From assembly GCF_000715075.1 (NCBI RefSeq), contig NC_134102.1, forward strand, positions 46,757,348 to 46,821,347: a stretch of DNA of 64,000 nt, given 5' to 3'. The notes beneath the pieces are model-generated. The model did no database searches, was not told the origin of the DNA, and was given only the letters and a program-made list of their open reading frames with translations. Below, piece by piece: positions 34,911-46,173 of this stretch; position 1 is the stretch's first letter, and the number at the start of each line of letters is the position of its first letter. The translations under genes were made by a program, and so were the position numbers. This DNA comes from Nicotiana tabacum. Taxonomy: Eukaryota; Streptophyta; Magnoliopsida; Solanales; Solanaceae.

Positions 34911-35373
34911 CCTTTGTGCATATCCTTACGTTCACTCAAGCAATAATATCAATATATAAATAAGGCAAGAAATCACCCTTCGTGCACAATCACTCTTCCT
35001 CACAAGCACGAAAATACCCTTCATGCAATTTACTCTTTCTGACTAAGCATTTATACATCAACACAAGCAAGGTATGAAGCATAGATAATATCAAGAAGAG
35101 TGATTAAGCATAATACACCATGTGAACATTTGCCACAGCTTTTGCACTAATAAATAAATGAATAAACATCAAGTATCCCATTGTTCAGGTATCTCAAATG
35201 TGATCTTCAACATAAATATGGAACCCAAGTATCTCAAGAATAACGAACATAAACATATGTTCATGAAATAGGTATTGTTACAACCGAATTTAGCATACCA
35301 ACAATATCACAAATAGTCCATCAAGGTACAAAGAATCATATAATCTACCCCGAGCATGGATAACCCTGGCACA

Positions 35374-35403
35374 TGCATATACGCTCGTCACCTCACATAT
35401 ACA
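35374..35403 (-). other. Conserved LTR hairpin H2 (solo LTR)
   Basis: Minus strand: the arms TGTATATG and CGTATATGCA pair over eight positions, including three G-U pairs, around TGAGGTGACGAG. The loop matches family C and the stem differs. Confidence 0.5.
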
Positions 35404-37103
35404 TCACCCCCGCATTTAGCAAATAATACAATTTTATTAGCAAAAATTATCTCAACAAAGCTAGGCAAGACTCTCACCTCAAACAAATCAAATCGATACT
35501 CTAAAAATACCTTCCCGTGCAAAATGTACCTTGAACGACTCGAATCTAGCCAAAAGCAACCCAATAATATCAAATAATGCCATATGAATTAAATACAAAC
35601 GATAAAGGTCAAATCCTTAATCAAATACTCAAAGTCAACCAAAAAGTCAACCCGGGTCCGCACCCGGGAAACCGACAAAACTTACAAATCCCGAATACCC
35701 ATTCAAATACAAGAACAACCATACAAGTTTTATCCAAATCCAACTCCAAATCGGTGTTCAAATCTCCATCTTTCACTTTAGAAACATTTTGCCAAAACCA
35801 CCAAAAATGCACTTTCTTAACTTTCAAACCAAAACTCTCTTTTTCTCTTTAACTTTCCTTGATTTAGAGCCAAAATTAATGAGAGATTCAAGTTATAATC
35901 ATAAATTCGAGTTAGGTTTACTTACCCCAATAAAGTAGATGTAAACTCTCTCAAAACTCGCCTCTTCCCGAGCTCTAAAACCTTGTGAGAAAAAGTAACT
36001 AAATTTCGAAATAAGTAAAAACAATACAATAGCTATCCCAACTTGAATCAGATCTTAGAAGATCTTGAAACTCATATTTCATAAGTCCAACATAATACTT
36101 GTAAGATTACACCCAAGATAGCCTTTTGAATCACCCAATTTGGCCTTAAAATGAGGTAGATACGATGTTTTGAAGTTTTTAAAGGGAGTATGAAAATTTC
36201 AGGGACATAACTGTTATTTTCGTAATTATTGCACCAGAAAATTAGCAATCGCAAAATCTTTGTTTTAGTACCAAAAACTCATGCGGAACCTCCCATACAC
36301 AAACCATATATGTTTTCAATCATAAACACATTACGAACCTGCTCGCGCACTCAAAAATACCGAAAATATATCATCTTGACCGCTATTGACCATGGTCAAA
36401 CTCCAAATTTTTAACTTAACTAGTCTCTCAACCAATGATCCAAAACACACCCGAGCCCCTTGGGACCCCATCCAATCATAACAACAAGTACAAATATATT
36501 ATCCATACTTATCAAAGGCTCAAAACACACACGGGAACATCAGAACAATGAATCGAGGCTCAAATTGAATAGAATTTCTCTTAAGTTGTTAGATCTTTGT
36601 TCCTTCATGAGAGTGTCTGAATCACACTTACACACTTAGAATTATATCCAAGTATTGCACACAAGTTTAATTTAACTATATAGACCTATCCAAAGTCTCA
36701 AAATATCAATTGGAGTCCAATAATATCAAAGTTTACTATGGTCAAATTTATTAACTCCTAAGTTCTTCAAATTGCCAACTTTCGAGAAATATTGTCGAAT
36801 TCTTTTAGGAACCTCCAAAACCAAATCCGAATATACATACAAGTCCCAAAATTATCATACGAATCTATTGGAACCATCAAAACCCGATCCGAGTCAGTTT
36901 ACCCAAAAGTCAAACCATACTGAACTCTTCCAACTTAAAGATTCCAAATCGAGAGTCATTCTTCTAAATCAATCCCGAACCACTCGAAAATAAAAACCGA
37001 CCGTAAACGTAAGTCATAATATATAATATGATGTTATTCAAAGTATCAAACCACCAAATGGAACGCTAAATCTCAAAATGACTGTTCGGTCTTTTACAAG
37101 AAA

Positions 37104-38254
37104 TCATATAGTACATGTAAGTATGATGTTCTGAAGGTTGTAAACCAATTTATAATATATGAGTTGGATTCATTTTATGTTTTTCTATTAGTAGAAACAA
37201 GCTTGCCACTCAATATGATTGTTAAGATAATCGGTGAAGTTCATATTGGATTATATGGTTGTTATTGCTATTGTTTGTTATTGTTGTTGTTGTTGGGCTT
37301 TAGATGACCCTTAGGGGTCTTTGGGATGTAGTAAAAACATGGAAGTTGCTGCCCGATTATCTGTAAGCTATACGACTAGCCAAATACGATGGTTACTATA
37401 TTATATGTTGACGTCAATATCATTTCACTTGTTGTAGACGCAAGAAGTTGTGTTGAGCTTGGTTGAGGAATAAGGAAGAGATCCTACAAGTATTTTAAGG
37501 CTCACTCTTTCTTTCTATTGGCATGATCTACAAATAACATAACTATAACGCCGTTACTTCAAAAGGATCTCTATTCTCAAGATTAAAGCTTGTGAACTTC
37601 GTTGTTTCATATTGTTATAGTTCATGACTCTTATTGTTCTTTGTCGAGACCACTTCCCGCCTTTATAACATTTGAATCTTATGTACTCTTATGATCCTTG
37701 TTCACTCTCAGACATATGATACGGACACATTTACATAATGACAATCGGAGGATAACAACCTTGAGTCACTCCGATCAGATCCATAAGGCCCTTCAGAGTC
37801 ATTTCTTGCATTGCACTTATGTATATGTATCTATTTTCTTACCGAGCTACGCTATAGTCGGCCAAGCACCGCTACAACTGCTTTTGACATTACTGAGTCC
37901 TATTAAGGCCGGGTACGATTAAGTCCTCTTTGTGATAGGGTACATTATGATATGACAAAAGACATTACTAAGTCCTATTAAGGTCGGGTACGACCGAGTC
38001 CTCTTCGAGGCTGGGTATGTTATGTTATGACATTATTTTTCCCAAAGAGTGGCTTGATACTATATTATATGGCCATGTTGAGTTGCTTGACCTTTACAGA
38101 CATGCATATAATATCGATGATTGTGATAGTGTAGGCCTTCAGAGGCTTGTTATGAGTTCTAGGTTTAATTCTATACTCTTTATTCGCATTCCATATTTTA
38201 TTTATGTGCGTTACCTGCCTTACATATTCAATACATCTTTCGCACTGATGACCC
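37104..38254 (+). mobile_element. Family F LTR, right arm (second part)
   Basis: Resumes the family F LTR after the solo LTR. Its first ~90 bp match the complement of 32240-32310. Later sequence (CTTTCTATTGGCATGATC near 37515) resembles the LTR at 21620. It is cut by the family B LTR at 38255. There are repeated GTCCTATTAAGGYCGGGTACG words near 37895 and 37970. Confidence 0.6.
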
Positions 38255-40605
38255 TATCACGCCCTGACCTCGAGGAGTGCGACCGGTGCTCAACAGAGAT
38301 ATCCCAGTCAAGAAAGCCTACTTGATGCCTTCTACCCAACCTTACTCACGAATAGTTTAAGAATCAATGAAAAGAGATAGACGTGGAAGCATAAAATGTA
38401 AAGTATCATGTTCCATTACTTGTGGGGGCATCATTAATATTTACCAAAAGATTACAAGTTTATGTTAAAAAGTTGGACATCCGACAATTCCAACATTTAT
38501 AGTCTATTTCCCCAAATTAAAACATAACCCACACTATTTCTACGGAGCCTCTAAATGGAACAACAAGAGTAGTATGAAAGTGTCAGTGACAAGGCCCTGG
38601 CTATACCTCAAAACACAATGTACAAGGATCAAAAGATACAAGGCCCCGAGAGGAAGTGGGGCTCACCAAGTCAGCTGAGAAGAGGGTGTACTGCTAGCAA
38701 TGATCGATGCTGCCTGCTGTGGAACCACTTGCATCCATTAAAGATGCAGCGTCATCGAAAAAAGGGACGTTAGTACATATGAAATAGTACTAGTATGTAA
38801 AGATAAATACCCTCTCATGGAATAGAATGCAAACATGAAGAGAGAAACATGGACACAATGAGCATACCGATTATATTTAAGTGTTGAGTTGAAACAAAAT
38901 AAAACTAAATAAAAGTTCAAGTCAATATTTACATTTTTGTTTGGGAGATCCTTAGTATCGGCACACCACCATGCTCTTGGCATGGAGTCCGATCACTGCC
39001 TGACATGCTAAGCCATCTCACCCCAAAGTATGAGGATCAACATAGAAACATAACTCCACCATGTGCGCGACATAGCGCATAATCTCTGCCTGATCGGCTA
39101 AGCCATCTCACCACAATCTCGTGTGGGTCGACATGGTACTTGATATCTATCAAATTATCCTAATCAAGGGGAATAATCTCATTATAATATAATGGAAACT
39201 TGTCCCTCAAGAAAACCCTACATCAGCACATGTAGTTTTAGGCTTGGGCATTAATAATCCAGCCTTCCTTGGTGACCTAACGATACTCCAAAAAACATTT
39301 ATCATGTAAAAGAATTACATTCGTTTTCATAGCCTTTCATACTTCCTTTCATTTTCAGTGGCACTCTTGGCCTCATATGTGAATCATCATTCTTGGCGCA
39401 ATGGCCACATTTAATATTTCATATATTCCATTCCTTAATTTGACATGGACTATAAAACATTTAAAGGCACTTATAAAATATCTAGGAAAATCATAGCTTT
39501 AGCTCATGAATACATAAGGGCTTAGAACACATTGGGAACATTTAAAAATAAGAGTATAATAATTTTCAATTGGAACAAGAATCAATTCATAAGTCCTTGT
39601 ATAAGATAACCATAGAAAAAACTTAAATTATGGAAATAAGAACTTGATCAAACCATAACCAAAGTTTACGAGAGTTTCGTGGAACCCGATTCTACGGAGA
39701 GAGTTTAGCCAACATACCTCGTTTGAGCTTTCCTTAGGATTACCACAATGTTTCAAGACTCCTAGAAATTTCAATCTATAGGAAGATGATAAAATTGAAT
39801 CACAATTAGAAGGATTCTCATGATATAAGTCTCTTGGGAATTTCGTCCAATACCTACTATGCGAGATCGATTACAAGGCTCTACAATGGTAATCCCTTCT
39901 TCCCACACCCAATCTCATCAAGAAGCTACGCGTAATAGTTCAACAACCCTACATACCACCTCCCATTGGCACATGCATGGCCTAGCTCCTACTCCACATC
40001 TTACATAGACCCATAACAACTTACATGAAAGCTTAGGACAAGGACTTACCTGGATACTTGATGGCCTAGTGAGTGGCTTCCTTGATTTTTGCCTTCAAAA
40101 CAACTCCAATGGCTTTTATTAAAACAGGGTCGGGTTAGAAAAATTCCAAAAATAAACCCTCCGAACTAGATCTGCAATCGAAGATGTGACCGCGAAACAC
40201 GTATGCGGTCCACAAAATGGACCGCGGAATGGCCTTCAAAAGCCTGGTTGGCCTGGTCCGGTCTTTGACAGATCTGCGGTCTGCAGATCACTTCTGCGGC
40301 CGCGAAATGGACTGCAAAATCTCCCTCAAGAAAATCATCATGTTGGTTCTGCGATGGAAGTGTGGCCTGCGAAATAGTGATGCGGCCTCATAATTTATCG
40401 CAGAATAGCCCTCAAAATTAAACGTCACCTAGTTCACTCTGCGGTAGATCTGCAACCAGTGTAATAGTTCTGAAATTGCATAATGGATCACAAAAATGCC
40501 ATGTTCTATAAAAATTCCTGCTAACTCCACAATGCATTGTACAACCCAAAAGTCCGTACACTATAAAACCTTAAATTTCGTGGAATAGTTTTACAGGTCC
40601 TTACA
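38255..40605 (-). mobile_element. 3' LTR of family B element
   Basis: Minus strand: it starts TGTAAGGACCTG after a purine tract and ends GGGCGTGATA. It matches the fragment at 9573-11501. It contains a donor-like CCAG|GTAAGT near 40050, a ~90-bp repeat at 38985-39130 and a GC block at 40165-40455. Confidence 0.85.
40165..40455 (-). repeat. GC-rich block in family B LTR
   Basis: Words such as CCGCGAAA, TGCGGTC, CTGCAGATC and GCGGCCGCG make a CpG-dense island at about 150-440 bp from the LTR start. Confidence 0.6.
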
Positions 40606-40920
40606 TCCTCCCCTGCTTAGGATCATTCATCCTCGAATGAGGGTGATAGTTCACCATAGAGATCCAATGTGACTCAACACTTCATTCACACACCAGAGTC
40701 TCCCATGCATTTGGTCATATCCACTTGTTAGAGAGCACCAGAAACCAGTCCCAACAACATATTCACATCACCACGACGCATCATAGTATGAAAATAACAC
40801 CAATCAAGAAAATCATAGGCATTATATTATCAAAAACGGGATTTTAGCACAAACTGTTCAAGTTGAACATAATTCATAAAAAGTAAGCTCTTAACATTCT
40901 TTTAAAACACAAAAATATGG
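40606..40920 (-). other. Polypurine tract and 3' untranslated part of family B
   Basis: A purine tract (GCAGGGGAGGATG on the minus strand) lies at 40606-40618, preceded by a CATTCGAGGATGAATG-type word also found before other 3' LTRs here. No gene. Confidence 0.6.
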
Positions 40921-43297
40921 TTACTCAAATAGGGGAGGGTACTTCCTCTTCATCTCTTCCTCGGCTTCCCAGGTGGCCCCTTCAATTAGTTGGCTTTGCC
41001 ATAGTACTTTCACAGAGGCAATCTCTTTATTACTCAACTTTCGGATTTGTCTATCAAGGACGACAATCAAAATCTTCTCATAGGTCAATTCTTCATTAAC
41101 TTCAATGGTCTCTACCAAAACGATGAGCGACGGGTTTCCAACTACCTTCTTCAACATGGACACATGAAACACCGGGTGCACTAAGGACATCTCTTGAGGT
41201 AACTCCAGCTTATAGGCCACTTGGCCAACCCTTTGCAAGATTCTATACAGTCCGATATACCTTGGACTCAATTTCCCTTTCTTCCCAAATCGCATTATAC
41301 TCTTCACGGGGGAAACCTTCAAGAATACCTAATCACCCTCTTTGAACTCCAAATCTCTGCGACGCACATCCAAATAGGACTTCTGGTGACTCTGAGCAGT
41401 TTTCAATCGTTCCTTAATGATCTTAACCTTCACCATAGCCTGTTGCATGAGGTTTGGCCCTATCAATTCTGCTTCCCCAACTTCAAACCAACCAATGGGG
41501 GATCTACATCTCCTACCATATAAAGCTTCGAATGACGCCATTTGGATACTGACATGGTAGCTGTTGTTATAAGCAAATTCTATCAATAGCGGATGATCAT
41601 CCCAGCTACCCTTGAAGTGAAGAACCTAAGCGCTCAATATATCCTTAAACGTCTGAATAGTCCTCTCTGCCTGCACGTTGGTCTGCAGATGAAAAGCTTT
41701 ACTAATTAATATTTATTATGTACCCAAACCTTGTTGAAGTTCCTGGCAAAGGTTAGTGGTGAACTATGCCCCTTGATCTGAAATGATATAAACTGGAGTG
41801 CCATGCAACCTAACGATCTCCTTGATGTACAACTAAGCACAGTGTTCTGCTATGCCTGTAGCCTTGACAGGAAATAAGTGTGCAAATTTCATGAGTCGAT
41901 CCCCAATCACCCAAATCAAATAAAACTTATAAGGTGTGCGAGGCAACCCTGCCACAAATTCCATATTCATCATCTCCCACTTCCACATTAAAATTTCTAT
42001 ATTCTTCACCAACCCACCGGGCCTTTGGTGCTCGGCCTTTACTTGCTTATAGTTTGGACATCTTGCCACAAAGTTCGCTAAATCCCTCTTCATGTCATTC
42101 TACTAGCAGACCTCTTTGAGGTCATGGTACATCATTGTAGATCCTGGGTGTACGAAATACCTGGAACTATGAGCTTCAATATTGATTCTCTCCCGGAGAC
42201 CATAAACGTTCGAAACACACAATCGCCCGTGGTACCTTAGCGTGCCATCATTCGTGCCAAGAGAAAAAGCCATGGTTTTGTATTTAGGAATTCCCTGCTT
42301 CAGCTACATCAATAACATATCATCATATTATTTCTCCTTGACTTCCACTACGAGTGATGATTCAACCCTATTTTGCACAATCATCCCACCTTCGATAGAG
42401 TCCGCAAACTCCCAAACTGGAAAAACGATGAACTTCCTTGGCTATTAGCCTCAGACAGGCCTTCACGTGAGCCAAACTACTCATGGATATTTGGCTTAGA
42501 GCATCCACTATAACATTAGCTTTTTCTAGATGATATAGAATATCAATGTCGTAGTCCTTGAGTAACTCAAGCCATTCATTTTGCTTCAAATTCAATCCCT
42601 TCTGCTTGAAAATATATTGAATACTCTTATGGTCCGTGAATATGTCCACATGGACCCCATACAGATAATGATGCCAAAAGTTTAAAGCAAACACCACCAC
42701 CGAAAGTTCTAAGTCATGTGTTGGATAATTCTTCTCATGGTTCTTAAGTTGTCTGGAAGCATATGCGATCACTTTGCCATGTTGCATTAATTCACACCCG
42801 AATCCAACCCTTGAAGCATCACAATATATAACAAACCCATCTATGCCTTCTGGTAAGGTCAACACCACTACCGTAGTCAACCTTGACGTCAATTCTTGAA
42901 AACTTCTCTCACAAGCATCTGACATCTAGAACTTAGCTTCCTTCTGCAACAATTTAGTCAATGTAGAGGCAAGAGAAGAAAACCCCTCCATGAACCTTCT
43001 GTAGTACCCAGCTAAGCCCAGGAAACTACTAATATCTGTCGGAGTTGTAGGTCTAGGCCAATCCTTCACATATGCAATCTTCTAACGATCAACCTTAATT
43101 CCCTCACTAGAGACAACATGACCCAAGAAAGTGACAGAATCATGCCAAAACTCACATTTTGAGAACTTTGCATACAACTTGTGCTGATATAAAGTCTGCA
43201 TAAGTGCCCTAAGATGATCGGCGTGGTCCTCTCGACTTCGCAAATACACAAGGATACCGTCAATAAACACAATCACAAAAGTATAAAGGAAGGACTT
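40921..43297 (-). pseudogene. Family B pol remnant (RT-RH-INT-chromodomain), minus strand
   Basis: Going down the minus strand from 43297. Reverse transcriptase: FVIVFIDGILVYLRSRE; the second catalytic Asp of the IDD motif is Gly here. LGHVVSSEGIKV near 43110. RNase [10 protein letters not shown] near 42815, [12 protein letters not shown] near 42610. Integrase: VARCPNYKQVKAEHQRPG near 42040, FAGLPRT-like core near 41930, EFAYNNSYH near 41570, YGRRCRSP near 41510. Chromodomain end: LDRQIRKLSNKEIASVKVLW, then IEGATWEAEEEM near 40960. Several stops and frameshifts. The upstream part of the RT lies beyond the inserted family C element, at 53721. Confidence 0.9.
43293..43297. other. Target-site duplication of family C element (left)
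   Basis: GACTT here pairs with GTCTT at 53721-53725, one mismatch. Removing the element and one copy leaves the reverse transcriptase frame of family B continuous across the join. Confidence 0.75.
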
Positions 43298-43984
43298 TGT
43301 AATGACTCGATCGGTCATTTTGAGAGTTATAGCCCCGATCCCCTATTAACTGCTTCTCCCATATCTATTTCTGCTATTGTGACTTGCCAGGAGGTTTCAT
43401 TTTGGTTTTTGGAAGTGTTTGGGACACTTAGTCCCTAAATGGAGGTTTAAGCCTTAAGATTGGCATTGTAGTTGGAACTGAGTGAAGATGACTCCAGAAT
43501 GGAGTTCTATTGGTTCCGTTAGCTCTGTTGGGTGATTTTGGACTTAGGAGCGTGTCCGGATTATGTTTTGGAAGTCTGTAGCTCATTTAGGCTTGAAATG
43601 GCGAAAGCCGAATTTTTGATGTTTTGGACAGGTAGTGGAATTTTTGATATCGGGGTCAAAATCCAATTCCGGAAGTTGGAGTAGATCCGTAGTGTTGAAT
43701 ATGACTTGTGTGAAACTTTTGAGGTCAATTAGATGTGGTTTGGTTGGTTTCGGCATCGGTTGTCGAATTTGGTAGTTTCAAGTTCATTAAGTTTGTATTG
43801 GAGGGTGATTCGTGATTTTAGCATTGTTTGATGTAGTTTGAGGGCTCAACTAAGTTTGTATGGTGTTTTAGGATTGGGTAGTATGTTTGGTTGAGGTCCC
43901 GAGAGGCCTTGGGTGTGTTTTGGATGCTTAACAAATGAATTTTGGACTGAGGGAAGTTGCTGAGTTTTTGGAGGTTCTCGTGTT

Positions 43985-44300
43985 TCGCACCTGCGGAGGG
44001 AAAACCGCAGGTGCGGGCTCGCACGTACAGAGAAACAGGCGCATACGCAGATGCAGAGGGTTGACCAGGGGTCGCAGGTGCGAGGAATTTCCGCATTTGC
44101 GATGCCCGCAGATGCGCCCAAGGATTCACAGGTACGGAGGAAGACCGTAGAAGCGGACAATGTTCCGCAGGCGCGCACACACATGTGCGGCCCCCACTGT
44201 AGCAGATGCAGACCGAGCCCTCTTAAGTGATTTCTGCACCTGCGAGGGATTTTCCGCAGATGCGGCATCGCAGGTGCGACCCATGGCCCGCAAGTGCGAA
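43985..44300 (+). repeat. GC-rich CGCANNTGCG array (5' LTR, family C)
   Basis: A dozen or more GCACCTGCGG, CGCAGATGCGG and CGCAGGTGCG-type words, colinear with 51727-52040. Confidence 0.8.
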
Positions 44301-44887
44301 GATCGCTGGGCAAAAAGGGGCGGAATCGAGGGTTGAGGTTCATATTTTGATTTTTGAGCTCGGGAGAAGGCGATTTCTTGAGGGATATTCAGAGAAAGCT
44401 TCGGGGTAACGATTCCTAACTTTTTTTTTGGTTGTATTTCATTAATCTATGGTCGTTTTCTCCATTTAAATAAAAAATTTGAGTGAGAAAATTGGGAGAA
44501 TGGGGGAAAAGTTCCCCAACCGAATTTCTGCGTTTTGAGCGGGATTTATACATCGGATTTGGATATATTTTGAATGAGTGATCTCGTGAGCGAATGGGTG
44601 TTCTTAATTGGTAACTTTTCCCCGATTCCGAGACGTGGGTCCGGGGAGGCTTTTTGAGCGATTTTTTAATTTCTTGCCTTAGCTTTGATTTCCTTAGCTA
44701 GATTAGTTTCTTGTGGCTATATCTATGCTATGTAATTGATTTTGACTATATTTGGGCCACTCGGAGCCAGATATTCATGGAAAGAGCATTGTGATGGATT
44801 GATTTGAGCTTGGTTCGAGGTAAGTGGCTTGCCTAACCTTGTGTGGGGGAACTCCCCTTAGATTTGATACTGTTTGATATGTGAGAG

Positions 44888-44919
44888 CCGTGTACGTGAG
44901 GTGGCGAGTACGTACACGG
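44888..44919 (+). other. Conserved LTR hairpin H2 (5' LTR)
   Basis: A perfect 10-bp stem CCGTGTACGT / ACGTACACGG around GAGGTGGCGAGT. Confidence 0.65.
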
Positions 44920-45150
44920 GCTATTTGTTGTAAAACTCCGTTTTTCAGTCACAACTTGTTTTCTCCTTATTTGAAATACACTAGCATATGTAACTATCCT
45001 GTTAGACTAGAATAGCATGCCTACTTGGTTAACTGCCTATTTGAACTATGTGCAACATGTTTAGTGAAATTACCTGCTTTCCTTGACTTGAACTTACTCT
45101 AAACTATAGGATTTCTTACTGTAATTGTTATTTCGGTTGGTTGCGCTGCA

Positions 45151-45345
45151 TATTTACTTTGGGACTATTGAACGCTATTCCAGGAGATCCTCCCATACTG
45201 TATATTTACTTTGGGACTACGGAACGGTATTCCCGGAGATCCCCCTGTCTTGCATATTTATTTTGGGACTACGGAATGGTATTCCGGGAGACCCCCCTGC
45301 ACATTTATGTTTGGGACTACGAGACGGTATCTCGGGAGATCCCCT
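45151..45345 (+). repeat. ~51-bp hairpin minisatellite (5' LTR)
   Basis: Four units at 45151, 45203, 45254 and 45301. The last holds CGAGA-CGGTA-TCTCG (45320-45334); the third holds CGGAA-TGGTA-TTCCG. Confidence 0.8.
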
Positions 45346-45972
45346 GTTGTTATCACTGTGTTCTAAGCTGTTGTCTTTCCTTGATTTTATTCCTGTTAGA
45401 TTTCCGTATTTATTTTTCTGTGATATTTCATTCTGTCTTATTTCATTATATTTATACTAGTAGGGCCCTAATCTGATCTCGTCCCTACTAGACCGAGGTT
45501 AGGCTTGGCACTTACTGGGTACCGTTGTGGTGTACTCACGCCCTTTCCAGCATATATGTTTCGTGTGCAGATCCAGGTTCATCTTACCAGCCTCATCACT
45601 AGTTGCACTCGCTACTGCTTATTGGAGACTTGAAGGTACATCTGCTCGTGACCGCAGATCCTCGGAGTCCCCCTCTATCCCCCTATGTTCATTTTCCTTC
45701 TTTCTGTTGAAATGATGTATAGAACAGTTAAGACTTCTTAGTAGCTTGTGACTTACGGCATTTCGGGTTTTGTGAAATTGTTTTGTACATTTTCAGAGGT
45801 GTTAATTGTATATGCCGAGAAGCATTCAGTTGCTTATTAGATATTTAGTTACTGTTAGTAGTTAATGTTCATGCTTTAGTTCCACTTTCGCAAAAATGTT
45901 AGGCTTACCTAGTCGTAGAGACTAGGTGCCGCCACGACGGTTCACGAAGGGAGAAATTGGGTCATGATAAGT

Positions 45973-45984
45973 TGGTATCAGAGC
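45973..45984 (+). promoter_or_regulatory. Primer-binding site (initiator tRNA-Met)
   Basis: TGGTATCAGAGC lies 3 nt after the 5' LTR end. Confidence 0.92.
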
Positions 45985-46040
45985 TCTAGGTTCATAGGAG
46001 TCATGAGTCACATGCCGATTTATTAGAGTCTTGCGTATCG

Positions 46041-46058
46041 GTACGGAAACGTCTGTAC
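46041..46058 (+). other. Leader hairpin downstream of PBS (family C)
   Basis: GTAC-GGAAACGTCT-GTAC, 56 nt after the PBS. The GTAC ends can pair. The middle corresponds to GGAGACGTCTCC of family A with two changes. Confidence 0.45.
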
Positions 46059-46173
46059 TTATCTTCGGGAGGCTATGGAGCAGTTAGGAACAAACATACT
46101 TCTTTGATTCCTTGTCATGCGAGTTATTAACATCAAATTCAAATAAAATTCTCTATTTTATTCTTTCTCGCAG

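Larger units (their letters stand above)
33757..35477 (-). other. Predicted intron within solo LTR
   Basis: Minus strand: donor TTTGAG|GTGAGAG at 35477; acceptor CCTCCATGCAG|ATATTC at 33757, with a TACTCAT branch-like word upstream. It encloses the hairpin and minisatellite as in families A and C. Confidence 0.4.
33435..37098 (-). mobile_element. Solo LTR, 3.7 kb
   Basis: On the minus strand it starts TGTAAAAGACCG (37098) and ends GGCTCATGACA (33435). It is flanked by a perfect AGAAA duplication, with no interior. It has the same start and end style as families A and C, a donor-like site GAG|GTGAGA at 35477, hairpin H2 at 35374-35403, a 59-bp minisatellite, and an acceptor-like site TGCAG|AT at 33757. 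It was left by recombination between the LTRs of a full element and is inserted in family F LTR. Confidence 0.88.
44820..45570 (+). other. Predicted intron within 5' LTR of family C
   Basis: Donor TTCGAG|GTAAGTGG; acceptor TTTCGTGTGCAG|ATCCAGG, with TACTCAC about 37 nt upstream. The same sites sit at 52566 and 53320 in the 3' LTR. Confidence 0.5.
43298..45969 (+). repeat. 5' LTR of family C element
   Basis: It begins TGTAATGACTCG and ends GGGTCATGATA. GC block 43985-44300; donor-like site 44820; GGGG-AACT-CCCC hairpin at 44846; H2 hairpin 44888-44919; minisatellite 45151-45345; acceptor-like site 45570. Confidence 0.9.

Noticed and set aside
43846..44343. Minus-strand frame of 165 residues in the GC block
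   Set aside because: Same cause: a repetitive GC-rich array inside an LTR.
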